A stretch of DNA of 64,000 nt from Karalla daura (GCA_029224185.1 CM055192.1:3275001-3339000), one strand, 5' to 3'. Shown: positions 22,201 through 35,371, counted from the stretch's first letter. The notes: a model not told the origin generated them from the letters alone. Program-made: numbers and translations.

Positions 22201-24534
22201 ACTGAAAATCAAATACACGAAAAGTAAGAAGTTATAATAGGGTTGCCAAGTTTTGTACTTTAATTGGACTAGGCTGAGGAATGTATGATATGATCTCAGA
22301 CATAAAACTGAAATATTTGAGGCACTGTTGGAGGAAAAAGATAGGCCTGCAACTGACTCATGATTCAGATTTGAAGGAGTCACATTTCAAACACGGGAGC
22401 TTTGACTTATTTTGACTTGCCTTAATTGACTTGGTACTGACCCAGAAGCTCAACGGCTCTGATACTGATACGGGATTTAACCTGATTTCAACCAAACCAA
22501 AGACAAGACTAAATGCATAGAAACATACACAGAATTCACATCTAGAAATTCCATTTCATAAAGTATGCTACATAATTTCCTACAAAGTACCTTTGTATGT
22601 AAAAATAAAAGCCATTTAACTTGGTGGACTTTGTCACTATAAAAAAAGTGGATTGTGAAGTACATGGGATACAGTTTTCCAGCCACTGCTGCTTTGAGAA
22701 CACACATCACAAACATGCTGAAATCTGCTACTTCTGATTTAAAATGAAAAGAGAGGTTTTCAGCAGTGCACATTAGAGCCCCGCACCACAATCCACTGCA
22801 AAATTATTGGAACACATGTTTATTAAGATATTTATGAGGCCAATTGTTTCTGGCAATTAAGAGGCCAATTACATTTTGTGGGAAATGTATCAAAGCCTAG
22901 GGTATGGATCTCCATATAACATCTTAGAATTATTATCAGTTTGTTACTGAGTTTGATTCAACAAAATGCATAAATCATGATATAATCCAAAAATACCTCA
23001 GAAAAAAAGAAATACTAAAAAATACGAAAAGAAAATACAGTTCTGATACAAAACTGTTGCTGTAAATACATAGTAACAGTATAATCCTATGCTGTAAATA
23101 CATATTTTCTTGAAATGCTCATGTTCATGACCTCATAAAAATAAATCAAAACATCACGTCAACATCTATACAGAGTAGCAGCAGCAGCAGCAGCAGCACA
23201 GTGATCAAAGAATGATAACTGGAGGAGGGCAGTGTATAAAAATGAACAGAGGACCTAAGATAAATGCAGTCATTTCCTATAAAATACAAGAAACTGCTGT
23301 ATTTGTTAAATTTGGTTGTGCCAGCAACATTCTGAATGTTGATCCAATTGTAAACACAATAATTGTTCAATAATGATGTGTGAGTGTGAGGAGTTACATA
23401 GAATCTTCCACATATTCCAACATTCCACACGCCCACGTTATATCACTTCCTGCAATACTGTACATATTGTTCATATCATATTGTAAACAATATGGAAATG
23501 TGTCCATCTTGCTTTGGACATGACCAAGGTCATTAAACAGTTGGCAACTGCCAAATGTGTCAAAATGATGCAACATTTCTTCCAGGACATTCATTGTGAT
23601 TGAGGCGTTTCCAAAGTTTGACCATGACCTGACCATCACAGAGTAAGGCCAGAGTGGTTAGTATTCAGAATATCCTCTTATTAGGGTTGAGATCAAAACA
23701 TTGTGTCCATGTCGCTTCAACCAAGGTTTCAACCGACATGTTCTATAATAAAACTATGGCTGAGCTGGTAAATACTCTCTTCACTTCAAAAAATGAGAGG
23801 ATCATTGATCAATTAGGAGCAAAGCACACACACACGCGCGCGCACCCCATGTCCTTCTGCCATGTACCTGTGTTCCTCATTACGGAGCATAGATGCACTG
23901 TTGGTTACTCATTTAATGGAGTTGGCAGTTTTGTAATTGGACTGTGCCTTCTGTGACGTCCTGCTGTTGATAAAGCTTTCAAATGAGCTGAAGCAAGAAA
24001 ACTAATAAAGAGAGTCATTAGAGAAATATGTATGCGACAGAGCTGTGATTTGGAAGCATGCTGTTTGCTCATCAGCAAATGGATCTGGACAGTTCCACTT
24101 CTGACCAAGAGAGGACAGTAGTGCACCACGCCGCACAGCAGCTCACGCTCCGTGACGGCTGTTCCCCGAGAGGAGGGGATGGTCGCCATATGTTTATCAT
24201 CTAATGTAGCAGAGTATGTTTGAGTGGATTTCAAACACAGCCCTTGGAGGCATCTCTCCTTTGAACGCCTTGTTCCATGTAAGGAAAGGATGGCATTATT
24301 CTCCCTGCAGAAGCTTGTGGGGCAAAAAAGGGTAACTGAGCACACTAACACATACACGTGCACACACACACGTACCGCGCGCACACTCACACACACTGAC
24401 ACTACACAATTCAAGTGATATATGAAACATTTGAATACATGAATATGAAATTGTGTGTGTAGGTAGAGAGTACTTCAAATTCTTAAGATTTATTTTGTGC
24501 CATGTTGTTAAGTTTCTCCTTTACCCAATGCTCT
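19246..24534. other. Gene-free region with candidate regulatory blocks and small repeats
   Basis: No coding gene was recognised on either strand. Contents are a G-rich tract at 21357-21392, an (AGC)n trinucleotide run at 23175-23199, CA-type runs at 23826-23845 and 24355-24400, and several repeat-poor blocks with homeobox-type TAAT cores (about 20040-20500, 21760-22130, 22790-22880). At 22830-22880 the motif GAGGCCAATT occurs twice. ORFs of 60-170 codons here have no recognisable family. Confidence 0.5.
21357..21392 (+). repeat. G-rich tract, quadruplex-prone
   Basis: Runs of 4-6 G separated by single T or A (GGGGGGTGGGGGGTGGGG...) followed by GGAGGTGGTGGGG. This satisfies a four-tract G-quadruplex pattern on the plus strand. 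Confidence 0.75.
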
Positions 24535-24760
24535 GGTGGTGTAGCATTCATCAACTTATCTTAAGGTGGGTGTTTGAATCCCTGGCCTACCTGGTGTAAC
24601 AGCAAAATTTCTTGGGACAGTGCAGATCCAAACTGGCTCTGGTGCTGTGTCATCAGTAAGCATGCATCATTAGAGCTTTTGGATTAGCAGGAGGACCTTG
24701 CATAACAGCCTCTGTCACCGATGCAGAAATAGGGGGAATGTAGCTTATGTTGTAAAACAA
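24535..24760. repeat. Possible tRNA-derived SINE-like or similar interspersed repeat
   Basis: GGTGTTTGAATCCCTGG resembles a degenerate B box, and downstream text such as CTTGGGACAGTGCAGAT and GCATCATTAGAGCTTTTGG has the look of a dispersed fish repeat. It is followed by an A-rich stretch at 24755-24772. The family was not identified with confidence. Confidence 0.3.
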
Positions 24761-27700
24761 AACAAAAAAAAAGACTGAAGACCAGAGAAAACACAATATC
24801 AGAAGCAGTTCAGTTTCTCAGAGCATATGTTTTAAATAGGCTCAAGAAGGACCTCACAAGTCACACACAAATCACATCCTTTATTTAGTACATTTTCCAT
24901 ACGAGTTCTATTTGGAGCTTGCTCATTCAATTTGATTGTTCAGTGACGTTGCTTTATATTTGTCTTGAATTACCAGTGAGTGTCTGCAGTAAGGAAACAC
25001 TTAAAGTTTGTGGTATAGACTTAGTTTTTTAATATTCTGTGAGTCTTGAGCTTTTCATCTTTAATTCAGCATGATTCAAGCTGTAGACAGCATGCGGCTT
25101 GGTTGTTTTTGTTATAAGCTATGCCCTTTCTCTGTTCTTTTGGGCACCATTTAGTCCACCATTTATTTAATTTGTTAGGACTGTGTGTTTGCTTATGTCT
25201 GCTCTGTTATGTCACCAGTTAAAGTTGAGTTTCGTTTCTTGTTTTGCCTTTTGACATAAAGAAAACAGGTATGAAACATGTTTTACATTGTGTTAATTAG
25301 AAATTATAAAGATGTCTTCCTCCACTGCTATATGCAATGGTAACTAATCGTCACTGATTACCTCTCTGAACACCTCAGCTATAAACAATTTGTAGCATCT
25401 TATAGTGTGTATATAGCAGATGAGTGTGTCTAATTTTTATCAAAAATGCACACTGTGCAACACAATATGGTGGATCTATATATTTCTGTACCTCCAAGCT
25501 GTACTTGATGATGGAGGTTGCTGGAGGTGTCATGTGTACAGCGACGCTATGAAAGTCTGACCAGCAGCTGTTTCTGTAATGGCATCAATCAGGACTCCCC
25601 AGACTGTAGCACTTTACTAAAAGCTTCAGCTAAAACACAGGTAAAGACAAAGATCAATAATGATTTAGTGAACATGACCTTGACAGCACACGTCAAGGCT
25701 CTCCCCTCTATCAACACCTGTAACGGTAAACAAAACTACAAAATGATGCACTGTGATGGGAAGTTGGAAAAACTGAAAGCCTGTGTTTGTAAATCAATTG
25801 CAGTGCTGCTAATAATAACGATAATAATGGGATAATTGTTGAAATCTTAGTGAGTCATTGAGATAACAATGAAGAGGTATGATCGGGTACACTCAGGGGA
25901 ATGATAATGAAACAGGCTTTTACAACAATTTTACCATCATAAACTTAGAAATGTATGTAATTCAAACATTATATTTATTGTAATATAATAATGCATATAC
26001 CGCATACCCTCTCATGGTCTCCATCCACCGACAGGATCATTTGCTGTTCAATGCTCCGGTTAAATATATACTCACCAATTGGTCTCTAACTAGGCAGGAA
26101 CTTTCACATTACAGAGCTTTTTAACTGATAACAGCCTCTGCTGCTGGATTTGGACTGTAACTTTAATTGTATTTGTCAAATTAAAAAAAGAAATTAACAC
26201 CCACACCCTCTCACATAGCTGTCCATCCTACAAATAAATGTGTTCAAGATTTAACTTAAACCTGCCTCAAACATGTTTCTCTTCCTCTAAGATCATGAAG
26301 ACATTTTGTCTATTTTTTGTGACCATATCTCAAGAAATGTGCTGCCACCCCAATACAATGGACTGAAATGGGAGTTGTATTTGTTTGCCCCGTCTGATTA
26401 TCTTGGAATGATTTGGGTGAGCTAACCATGACATTTACATTGGTTATTATACTGTGTTTCACCTACTGTAGGAACAATATTGCTCTTGCCATGCAAATGA
26501 TGGAGAAATTATTTGGCTGGTTGTGAGCCATTGGCCACATTCATGGATGTGTGTCACTGATTTCACTCCTGTCTGTGAAATTCACATTCAGATCAAATTG
26601 AAATGGCAAATTAGTCATGGCAGTCTGAAGCCCTGTCTGAACAAGTGAATGAGCGACATGAGTGAATTTTCCAGCCGGGTGAATGTGATTATTGATCTAA
26701 CCAGCAGATACTTGGACTCCGTCCATGTAGAGGCTAAGGCTTTGTTAGATGCTTTTTTTCTAATTATTCATTTTCACTCTGACAAGTTCAACCTTTCTGT
26801 CTGACCACAAGGAGGATTGAGGATATTTTTGCATCTATAATGGATGCAATTAATAATTTACTATTTTTGTGGGGGGGTTGGGGAGTAATAATTTAGTAGT
26901 GTTCTTGACTGTATCTTCCTATGTCTTCACCTTTTTGAGAACTACTGTCATTAATGAATTTAGTGAAATTTTTCTCTTTATTATTCTCTTTATCTTAATT
27001 TCACTGTACTTACTGATACCATTAAATGTGTCCTACCCTGGAAGACATAAAGGATGCTCCATACGAGAGGCCAAACGAAGCTGCAAGACCGCAAGTTTCT
27101 AATCTGTTGTTTTTTTTCTGAACCTGTGATTTAAAGGTATAACTGCCTTTGGCTCCTCTCACAAGGTTATAATTGAGCTTGATATTTACACTCCAGGGAT
27201 TACTATGCCTCTGTTATTAGTATTGCATTTATTGCTACAAATGTACTACAATCAGCAACATGATTCATAATATATTACTGCCAGCGCAATTTGGGATGGT
27301 GTGTGGAGCTTTCATTATTACAGAGAAAATCTATATCCACTCTCATGCACAGAGACACACAGGGCCTGTCTGTCAGGCCATTCAGGCAGTTAACAAGGAG
27401 TGATTAATCACAGGAGAAATCTGCTTGTCACAACTGAGGCAGTGGTGGTACATGTCACTGTTGGTCGTTGGTCTTTGTCCAGGGCTAATCTCTGTGCAAG
27501 ATCGACTTCAAAGTACTGGCAGCGTTCCCAGTGCGCTGCTGCCACAGGCGACGTCTCTGCTCTACCTTCATCCCATAAATCCAGGACCTGGTCACGGCGA
27601 TGTTGTTAATCTGAGCATCTTGTATGATATCTGCACGGATGACATCTTACTCACACTGGAGTTTTGACTGAGTTCAGCGTGTCTCTGCAGTCTTCTCATG

Positions 27701-28374
27701 CACATGGCTGTTATACTGTTTATGGATGGAGGACAGATTACTGTGGTGATCATAGTAGAACAGGGTGGCATCATTAGATGAATTAGATAAAGAGCCCAAA
27801 GAAAAACCCCCTCAAATAATACACCTGAGCTCATCAAAGATAATAGCTTTGGTAAAGCTGAGTGCGGTACAAAAGCAAAGCAATTTGATAAATCTCAGGT
27901 TCATGTTTCTCTGTGGAGGGCATAGCCATATGAGGTGATAAAAATGATTTAAAAAATGTGATTGTTTATTTAGAATTGTGTTTTTATTTGTTCCAGTATA
28001 TATGTCTTAAAGACATCTGAAATAAAGCAGTAAAACATTTATTTGTATGTGTCATTATAGTTTTCTGTTTCTTAGTCTTATTTTTTTTAAAAAAGTAAAA
28101 AAAAGTAATGATGCTGCAGCGACCAACTCAGCTTTGAAGAAATCACCAGTTTAGAAAAACTGCATAAATAATACTGTCCAATATGTCCTTTCTATTCATT
28201 AGTTTATAGACCCACTCATTTTCTGTGCTTCCTTTCAAATCTACCTTCAGATGAAGTAACCAAAAAAAATGTGTTTGTTTCCAACTTCAACAGTCCTTTT
28301 AAAACATTTTACAAGATTACATATTTGAAATCTGAAGCTGAATAATATAAATAAGCTGAAAATATCAGGGCGTT
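24761..28374. other. Gene-free AT-rich region, candidate conserved block
   Basis: No coding exon was recognised; ORFs of 60-105 codons lack any family signature. The block 26440-26860 is repeat-poor and has an octamer ATGCAAAT (26491-26498) and several TAATTA/CAATTAAT-type cores. It is the best regulatory candidate here by eye only. Confidence 0.5.
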
Positions 28375-28985
28375 GTGACACACTTTAAGCCCTTGTTTGC
28401 TGCTTTCCTTTCTCCTTGTCTCCCTAAACCATATAATTTGGGTTTAAGTCATGTTGTTATGGAGATCATGTCAGCTCATGTAGTTCCCCCTCACTCTCCT
28501 CCTTGGTTAAGTGGCCTTGGAGGTGATAGTTGGATCACTGTCCTGTTGAAAAAAACCTGTCCTGTTAAAATGAAGGCCCAGCTAAGTACAAACCAGGTGC
28601 ATGTCAAACCGGAATGCTGTGTGGTTAAAAGTGCCTTTGGTTTTGAATAAATCACCAACAGTGCCACCACCGCAGTACACCCTCACCATCCACAGTGTCT
28701 TTATGCCTCACAGTGGGACACAGGCGGATACTGTCCATTCATCTTTTCTGTGTCTGACAAAAACGCAGTGGTTGGAATGAGAAATCAACCACTCAAGTTG
28801 GGTCTCATCAGAACAAAGAACTGATTTCTATTGGTGAATGTCTCCTCAGGGCGAGCAACTCTCTTCTTTTTATTGGCCCCCCTCAGTTGTGGCTTCATTG
28901 CAGCAATCTGTAGATAAGGGCATTATTCAGGCAGCCACATTGAGACAGTTGACGTTGCAGGGTTGAGACTTCTTGTTCTTTTTCT
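28375..28985 (-). mobile_element. Diverged DNA-transposon-like interspersed repeat
   Basis: Blocks such as CACTGTCCTGTTG, CCTCACAGTGGGA, CCATTCATCTTTTCTG, TGTCTGACAAAAACGCAG, GGTCTCATCAGAACAAAGAA, TCTTCTTTTTATTGGC and CTTCATTGCAGCAATCTG match in order a dispersed fish repeat I recall, usually read as the antisense of a Tc1/mariner-like transposase region. The frame is destroyed. Class and strand are tentative. Confidence 0.5.
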
Positions 28986-29828
28986 GGGAGAGTCAGAAAT
29001 TAACTTATTGCTAAGTTAGGCTTAGGTAACGTAGTGTTAAATATAGGGTTAAAGTAAATGGTGGCAACCTTGACGCATCTAGACAACAACATGAATTGTT
29101 TGCATGTTCTTCTTGTGCTACTTCAATTCGCCCCAAAGTCCAAAAACTGTGCATGTTTAGGCCGGTTGTAACAGGCTGATGACCAGGCTGCATTCTCTGC
29201 CGCTGCTCCCAGTGTGGACTGGGATAAGCTTTTGGAGATCCCAACAATACTAGTTTGTTATAAAGCCAAGTCAAGAAAAAGGAAAACAATAGTAAAAGTA
29301 ATAGTAAATATATGTGAAGTATATGTGAATATGAAGGTAAATCATCTAAATATTGACAACTCTGAGTTAAGAAATAGTGGTTGAGTTTAACACATTTGGT
29401 ACATTTTGCATTTTTTTATATAACACATTTGTACCTTACCAGCTATAGAAAAATATCATATAGAAATATTTTATATTAACTGCAGCACATGGCAGGCCCA
29501 ACTTTCAGCAGATATGGTGCAATAACAAAAACAAAAACAGTGTGGTCTTAATCCACTGGTGAGTGGACCTCTGAAAGCAGATCAGGCTGTAGCCACTATG
29601 ACCCTGGCTGAGGTTTTGTCATCTGGCCCCTTGCCATATGGGGTTTGTATATCTGTGTATGTGTGTGCACGCGGTTGTGTGTCTGTGTATGTGCGGGTGT
29701 GCTAGAGTGAATCTACATGAATGTGAGTTTTGTTCCCCATGTGCAGCTGTTCAACTATTATCTCCCTACTACCACAATCACCCAACACACACGCACACAC
29801 CCACATCCACATGCACACATGCATGCAC
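28986..29828. other. Gene-free stretch before a CA microsatellite
   Basis: AT-rich with no recognisable exon. From about 29640 a GT-rich run (TGTGTGTGCACGCGG...) gives way to CA-rich sequence on the same strand, so this part can pair loosely with the downstream (CA)n. Confidence 0.5.
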
Positions 29829-29833
29829 GCACG

Positions 29834-29890
<57 letters not shown>
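29829..29890. repeat. (ACGC)n/(AC)n microsatellite
   Basis: Short ACGC units followed by about 25 AC units. ORFs on both strands across it (HTHTHT or VCVCVC) are artefacts of the repeat. Confidence 0.95.
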
Positions 29891-29892
<2 letters not shown>

Positions 29893-31456
29893 ACACAGAT
29901 TGTGCTCCAATCCCCCGTGGGTTCACAGCATGGTGGTCCTCTGGTTGAGAGGTCCTGCACTGCTGCTAAATGGCTGAGCTGCTGGTGGATTAGGATCTTG
30001 AGATCAGGAGAGAAAGTGTGAATGTATTTATCCCTCGCTCAGGAAATCTCCTCAAAACTAACCCCAATCCCTCACATCTCAGATGGCTCCGTAAGTACCA
30101 CTTTAGACAAGACAAATTAAGTCAAAATCAAAATACACTTAGTGTTTTTTTTCCATGGATATAACTGCAAGTATGTTTTTGACCTAAACTGGACTTTTGT
30201 ACATTGACTCTAAATCATTATTCAAATGCAAGGATCCAACAGCAAGACACTCTAGTGGACTGTCTCCTGAACTAAACGTGACTTTGATTAATCCATACTG
30301 CTATGAGTATGAGGGATCAGATGCAACTAAATACTGAAAAGGAGAAAGAAAACACATAAGACTGCTACAGAATTTAAGCAGGTTTCCAGGAAGCAACAGG
30401 ACATAGATGATCTGACAAAAACATATCTACACAGGACTTAAATGCATGCAGCTGCAACAGTAATGAGGGATACAAGGGACAGCTACAGGTAGGGATTGTA
30501 AGGCATTGTAAGTAGCCTTACAGCATCACGCACATCACATACTGCGTGTAGGGCACCAAGTGCTAGAGGGCGGCAGTAAAAATTCAAGCTAAAATAAAAA
30601 GCATTGATCCATCCCATATGACAGGTACCATTGGAAACCCCACCCATGTTTGGGGCCCCCTGCATGTTTCATTACGATACTATTAATATCCTATCCAGTT
30701 ATCATATCCAGTTATTCTACATGTGGTCCCCTCTCTAACCACAACCCTCTCACTATCTGGCAGTGGTCTGCTCTGTTTTTATTTTCCCTCAAACTGGAAT
30801 TTGTTGGAAAACATTACTTTGACATGGCATTGAAAAGGCAGCGAGAGTCTGGGGTTGAAAAAGTTAGGGTTACGATCAGGTAGCCCAATATTTATGATGG
30901 CAATTGTTAAATATGGGGAAATTTGTAACAGCTTTTCTATGCAGTGCCCAAAACGTTCAATAAAAAATGGCAGATAAAAATTATGTATGTATGAATGCCC
31001 TATGGCCATGTTGAGACCTGGCATTTTACTTGCAAACAGCCTGGACAAAGAAATGAGCCCCTTTTACACATGCACCTTCAGCCGGCATATACAATACAAG
31101 AGGCTTAACTGGATAAGAGGCATGCGTGAACGTAACCTGGGGAGTTCTTAACGGGCTTGTATCAAACCGACCACGACCTAGTCTAGAAGCCAGTTCAGCC
31201 CTGGATCGGCTTATGTGTGAACAGATGTGGAGCGTTACACGGATGATCATGTAAGTGGTTATGTCATTACATCTTCATGCAGCAGCGGTGAGCCAATCTT
31301 AGGACTTGTGACAAATTTCTCCTCCATCCTGGTCACTTTTGACTGTTGCATCGTTCTTAAAACACCATTATAAGGAACAGGTTACATCTGCCAACTGGAC
31401 CCATGAAGTAATTCAGAAGCTTACTTACTTACTGCCGGTATGAACAGGCACAATCA

Positions 31457-31459
<3 letters not shown>
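29891..31459. other. Gene-free stretch
   Basis: No exon or known repeat was recognised. The only features are short oligo-A/T runs and small ORFs up to 97 codons without family signatures. Confidence 0.5.
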
Positions 31460-31498
<39 letters not shown>

Positions 31499-31527
31499 CG
31501 ATATGCATGTTTATATATATATAAACA

Positions 31528-31590
<63 letters not shown>
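31460..31590. repeat. (AT)n microsatellite with an embedded perfect 34-bp palindrome
   Basis: Almost pure AT, broken by GCATGTTT/AAACATGC. Positions 31501-31534 are a perfect palindrome centred on TATATA, and a third GCATGTTT follows at 31591. It is strongly cruciform-prone and likely length-variable. Confidence 0.95.
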
Positions 31591-31593
<3 letters not shown>

Positions 31594-33654
31594 TGTTTAC
31601 ATTACAGTACTGCCAATTATGCCATGTTGCATGCATACATGGAGCTTGTCTCAGACAACTAATTGGTTGACAGGAGCAAATGAGTCCAGCTACCGTTCAG
31701 GTCATTTTTACTACAGCATAGCTACATGAAACCAACCATCTACCATCGAATATACCATTGAATTTGAAAATGATCTTATCTTGTATTCATCTCATATAGT
31801 GTCTTCACATTTTCAGAGGTTGATTTCCTACCCTGATCCAAGGTCTTGATTTGGACTCTGGGTCCATATATTATATTTACTACATTATCATACTGCAAGT
31901 GAAAGAGGATGACTCAGAACCCACGAGACAAATCAAAAGCTCATTACTTGAGTGCTTGAATTGCAGGTATAAGAACCAAGCATTTAGGACTTGATTAATC
32001 TGGCAACTATGCTTGCTCCATGCTTTCATCTCAAGCACATGACTCCAGAGGAGTCTATTCCATTTTATTTTATTCTAAATCAGGAAATCAAAAAAACAAG
32101 GAGCAAAAGATCTTTCAGTTTCATTTAATTTTGAAATGCCTTTGTATTTTAAAATACAACAGTTTAAAAGGGCATTAAGCTAAGCTTCCCTTGTGATTCT
32201 GCAAATAGCAGACGTGTTTTGAAGTTCCCAGTGGCAGACTTACCTAAGAGTAACTCATTGATACACCTAATTTGTTACACTGATACTCTGTGGAAATGCT
32301 GAGTATGTCCAGAAAAGGAATATAAAAAATGAGGGGAGTAATTTCAAATAATATATCCATTTCCTCAGAATTTCATAATGAAGAACTAAAAGCTTGCAGC
32401 CTTTATCTTCACCTACCTATTTATTTTACCACCATTCACTTGTGTTCACGTGACTATTAATGTGTATGTATTTATTCACAAGTGTGTCATCTCTCTCAAC
32501 CACAAATGTGCATTGGGCATAACCAGATTTGTCACTGATCACAAAGACCTCCATAAGTATTAGAAGTAGCAAAATCAGTTAGCTAAATGCTGTAAAACTG
32601 TCCAGAAAACTGTCCTTACAGACACTTTCTCAAGTGGAAAAGTAACTAATAAAACTGTCAAAAGTTCCCCATTTTCATGACAGGTCATCAAATTCATACT
32701 GATGAAGGTACCAAGTGGGCAAAAGGTATCTTTTTTTTCCTTCATGTACTTACTTTGAAATTTAGATATATTTTCCAACAATATAACAGTACTTAAATGT
32801 GTTCGTAATCCAATTGAAAGCAATTGAGAGGTTAGTTTGTGCTTCAAAGACCCCCACTCACCCCAATAAAACCCCCCAAAACAAATAAAATAAGATAAAG
32901 AAAGAATATGATAATTATTCATTATTACTAATGGCCCATCAGTAATACAACTATTTATAACAGTGAACATTATATTTCAATCTGACAAAACATCCCCCAT
33001 TGCAAACTGCTCAGCACTGGGGAATTTTGAGAAAGCACTCTATTTTATTTGGTTATGGGCTATGTAGCCATGCCTGATATGAATCAGATTTCTAGCTTTA
33101 AAGAAATCGAAATTAATGTTAAAGCTACAAGCTTCAGGCAATGAATCTGCACTGAGGCCGCCCAATATCTGGAATTTCTGCTGTATGAACAACCCAAAGC
33201 TACACAAACCCCATTAAAAAGAAAGGTACAGTGCTCGTAATAATAAAGGACCAAATCCAAAAAGGAGATAAAGTGAGACAAGATCTATACAAAGTGTATC
33301 TGGCATCTGCTTGGAGGCCTGATGCTTGCTGAGAGAGAAAAGAGATTATGTTAAAGCCTAAATGAGGCTTTTACATTTTGCCAAATCCTGCAGGCATAAT
33401 CTAATCTTATCCGTCTCAATCCAATTTTTAATGCTGGCTACACATAGGATTAAAGTAGTGCAGTTTGCTTTGTAGGCCATTTGACAGTGGAACAGCATCT
33501 GTTGCTGATGGCTGGAAGATGTGCAGGTTAAAGGAAAGAAGATCAGGGGTAGTGGAAAGGTCAAGCTAGATTTGATGTTTATGGTGGCAAATCTGCAAGG
33601 TTCATAGGCATGGAGCAGAAATTATTCATGTGGTTCCAAAAATGGTAATTTATT
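31591..33654. other. Gene-free region with a repeat-poor block at its 3' side
   Basis: No coding exon was recognised. The 131-codon minus ORF at 32575-32970 has no family signature. The block 33000-33600 is free of visible repeats and balanced in composition, so it is a candidate conserved non-coding element. Confidence 0.5.
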
Positions 33655-33890
33655 TCCATTATGTCAGATGGATTGGCGACCTGTCCAGAGTGTGTATCCT
33701 CCCTTCACCCTATGCACACTGATATAGACTCCAGCAGACCCCAACATCCGTCCTTGAGTGTTTAGTGTGTGTGCCCTGGGGTGGACTGGTGAACTGTCCA
33801 GTTTGTACTTCGTGCCTCCAAGCTACCTGAGCTGTGATAGGTCCAAACAGATCCCGAACTGGGTAAGATAATTGATGGATGGATCATAAA
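33655..33890 (-). mobile_element. Fish interspersed repeat (GGATGGAT-tail family), minus copy
   Basis: It contains GGATTGGCGACCTGTCCAGAG, CACCCTATGCAC, ACTCCAGCAGACCCC and ends GGTAAGATAATTGATGGATGG. This is the reversed core and tail of the repeat at 60660. Two partial copies may be joined, since CTGTCCAG recurs at 33795. Confidence 0.75.
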
Positions 33891-34104
33891 AGTATATTAC
33901 ATTTACACCTTACCTTTATTCAAAGTTTACCAAATGACATTGAAATAAATATGTATGCCAGTTTATAACCAAATACTTGACACTGACACATAATTAGAAC
34001 TAAAACCAAAGCAAAATTACCAGTCATTATAATGTTGGTATGGTCTTACATTTTCCATAGTATGTAATAGTAATCGACTAGCTACCTCCTGGTAAACAGC
34101 TGCA

Positions 34105-34480
34105 TCAACACTAATTTGGCAGAAGGCAGGGATTCCAGGGCTCCCTGTCTGTGGTGGGCACACGGCAATGATATGAGAGCAAATACAGGCAGCCATGCGA
34201 GCCAAATAGGATCTCCTTATAGGGTGGTTGGCCCTTGCGTACACCTACGGATCTGGTCCACATCAACTTATGCAAGTACAGTGCTCGCATGTACCCAGAG
34301 CTTTGTACCCAACTACTTAAACAACTTCCTTGTCTGCTATGCAACTCAGGTGATCTCAACTGGTTGGATCCAGCTGGAGAAAGAAGTAGCAACAGGCTGC
34401 TCCTTCTCCCCTATCCTATTAAGAGCATTTGAGATTATCTTCATTGGTGGCAAGCAGATGGCCCAATATTTGAAGCTGAA
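34105..34480 (+). mobile_element. Non-LTR reverse transcriptase fragment, frameshifted
   Basis: Joining frames conceptually, plus-strand segments follow the order of a reverse transcriptase: a GIPG-type start near 34124, a LALAYTYGSGPHQLM segment near 34225-34275 (the usual LDLANAYGSVPH motif), and WIQLEKEVATGCSFSPIL near 34367-34420 (the usual LExGIxTGCTxSxIL motif). These recall a family of fish and invertebrate non-LTR elements distinct from the CR1/Rex-like copies in this window. Frameshifts and stops kill it. Confidence 0.65.
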
Positions 34481-35069
34481 GTTGAATATGAAGGTGATTG
34501 ATTGTGCATGTGTAAAATAAGCTTTTTTCTTGTCTCTGAGCCTCACTAGAGGATGAAGGTACAACAGTGTGCATAGTGTGACCCAAGGTGATTTACTAAT
34601 TTCAGATGCACACATTATGTATATTCCTTTGTCTACTTCGACACAGGGCACCCGTAAGATTCAAATACTGATGGTACACACAAAAAATGCTGCTTTGCAT
34701 TTGCTGAACGTTATATTAACATAAACTGCTTACTAACTTGTTCACGGTACCATCTCAAGAAGTGACAACCAAATATTTAAATTCAGGCTCATCAGAATGC
34801 CTCCTGTGGTGGGGCCCTTCTTGTTTCCAACAGTATATTGATCGTGCAAGACAGTAATGTCCAACTACAGTATGCTTGTTACTGATATATTTGTTATATA
34901 AACATGTCCAGAAATAATTATCCTCAGAAAGCTCACTTTTATTGGAATACAATATTTATTTGAGTATGTGATAATCAATGAAATAATCTAAAGAATTACA
35001 AAAAAATGACATGTTTTTGTTTGGTTTGCTAAATGCAATTTGTAAGATGCAGCTGCAAAGCACTTTTGT

Positions 35070-35260
35070 ATGGCTGTGTACTGCTTTACATATTTTGTTC
35101 CCATTGCCTGTGACAGTAGCTGGTGGTGAGAGATCTTTCAGTCAGCACACACACACATATCTTGCCATGCTGTCCACTGAAAGCCAGTTGGCTAAAAAGT
35201 TGGACTTCAATGACCTGATTAATGACTCTGCAAAAATGCTCAGCACTGGGTTCTTGGTAC
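35070..35260 (+). mobile_element. hAT-family transposase C-terminal (dimerisation) fragment
   Basis: In the frame open from 35011 to 35379, residues read LCTALHILFPLPVTVAGGER then SFS. After a short CA-repeat interruption comes MLSTESQLAKKLDFNDLIND. This follows the conserved hAT C-terminus (alternating hydrophobics, PV(S/T)VAxxERSFS, then LS(I)ExxLAKxLDFDDLID). The intervening LKLIKxYLRSTM-like segment is missing, so the piece is deleted and not a functional transposase. No terminal repeats were identified. Confidence 0.75.
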
Positions 35261-35371
35261 ATCTGGCTACAATTTCTTCAACTCAATTTTTTTTTTCAAA
35301 AGAGATTAATGTATATGTTATGTTATTAATGTTAAGAATGTTAACAATTACTACTAAAATTCCACTTAACT

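Noticed and set aside
23905..24414. 169-codon minus ORF, the longest frame listed in the desert
   Set aside because: It begins in CA/GT-rich sequence and has no family signature; likely chance.
29638..30021. 127-codon ORF and others across (CA)n tracts (also 43271-43558, 54695-55188, 18771-19205)
   Set aside because: They are translations of CA/GT repeats (HTHT, VCVC).
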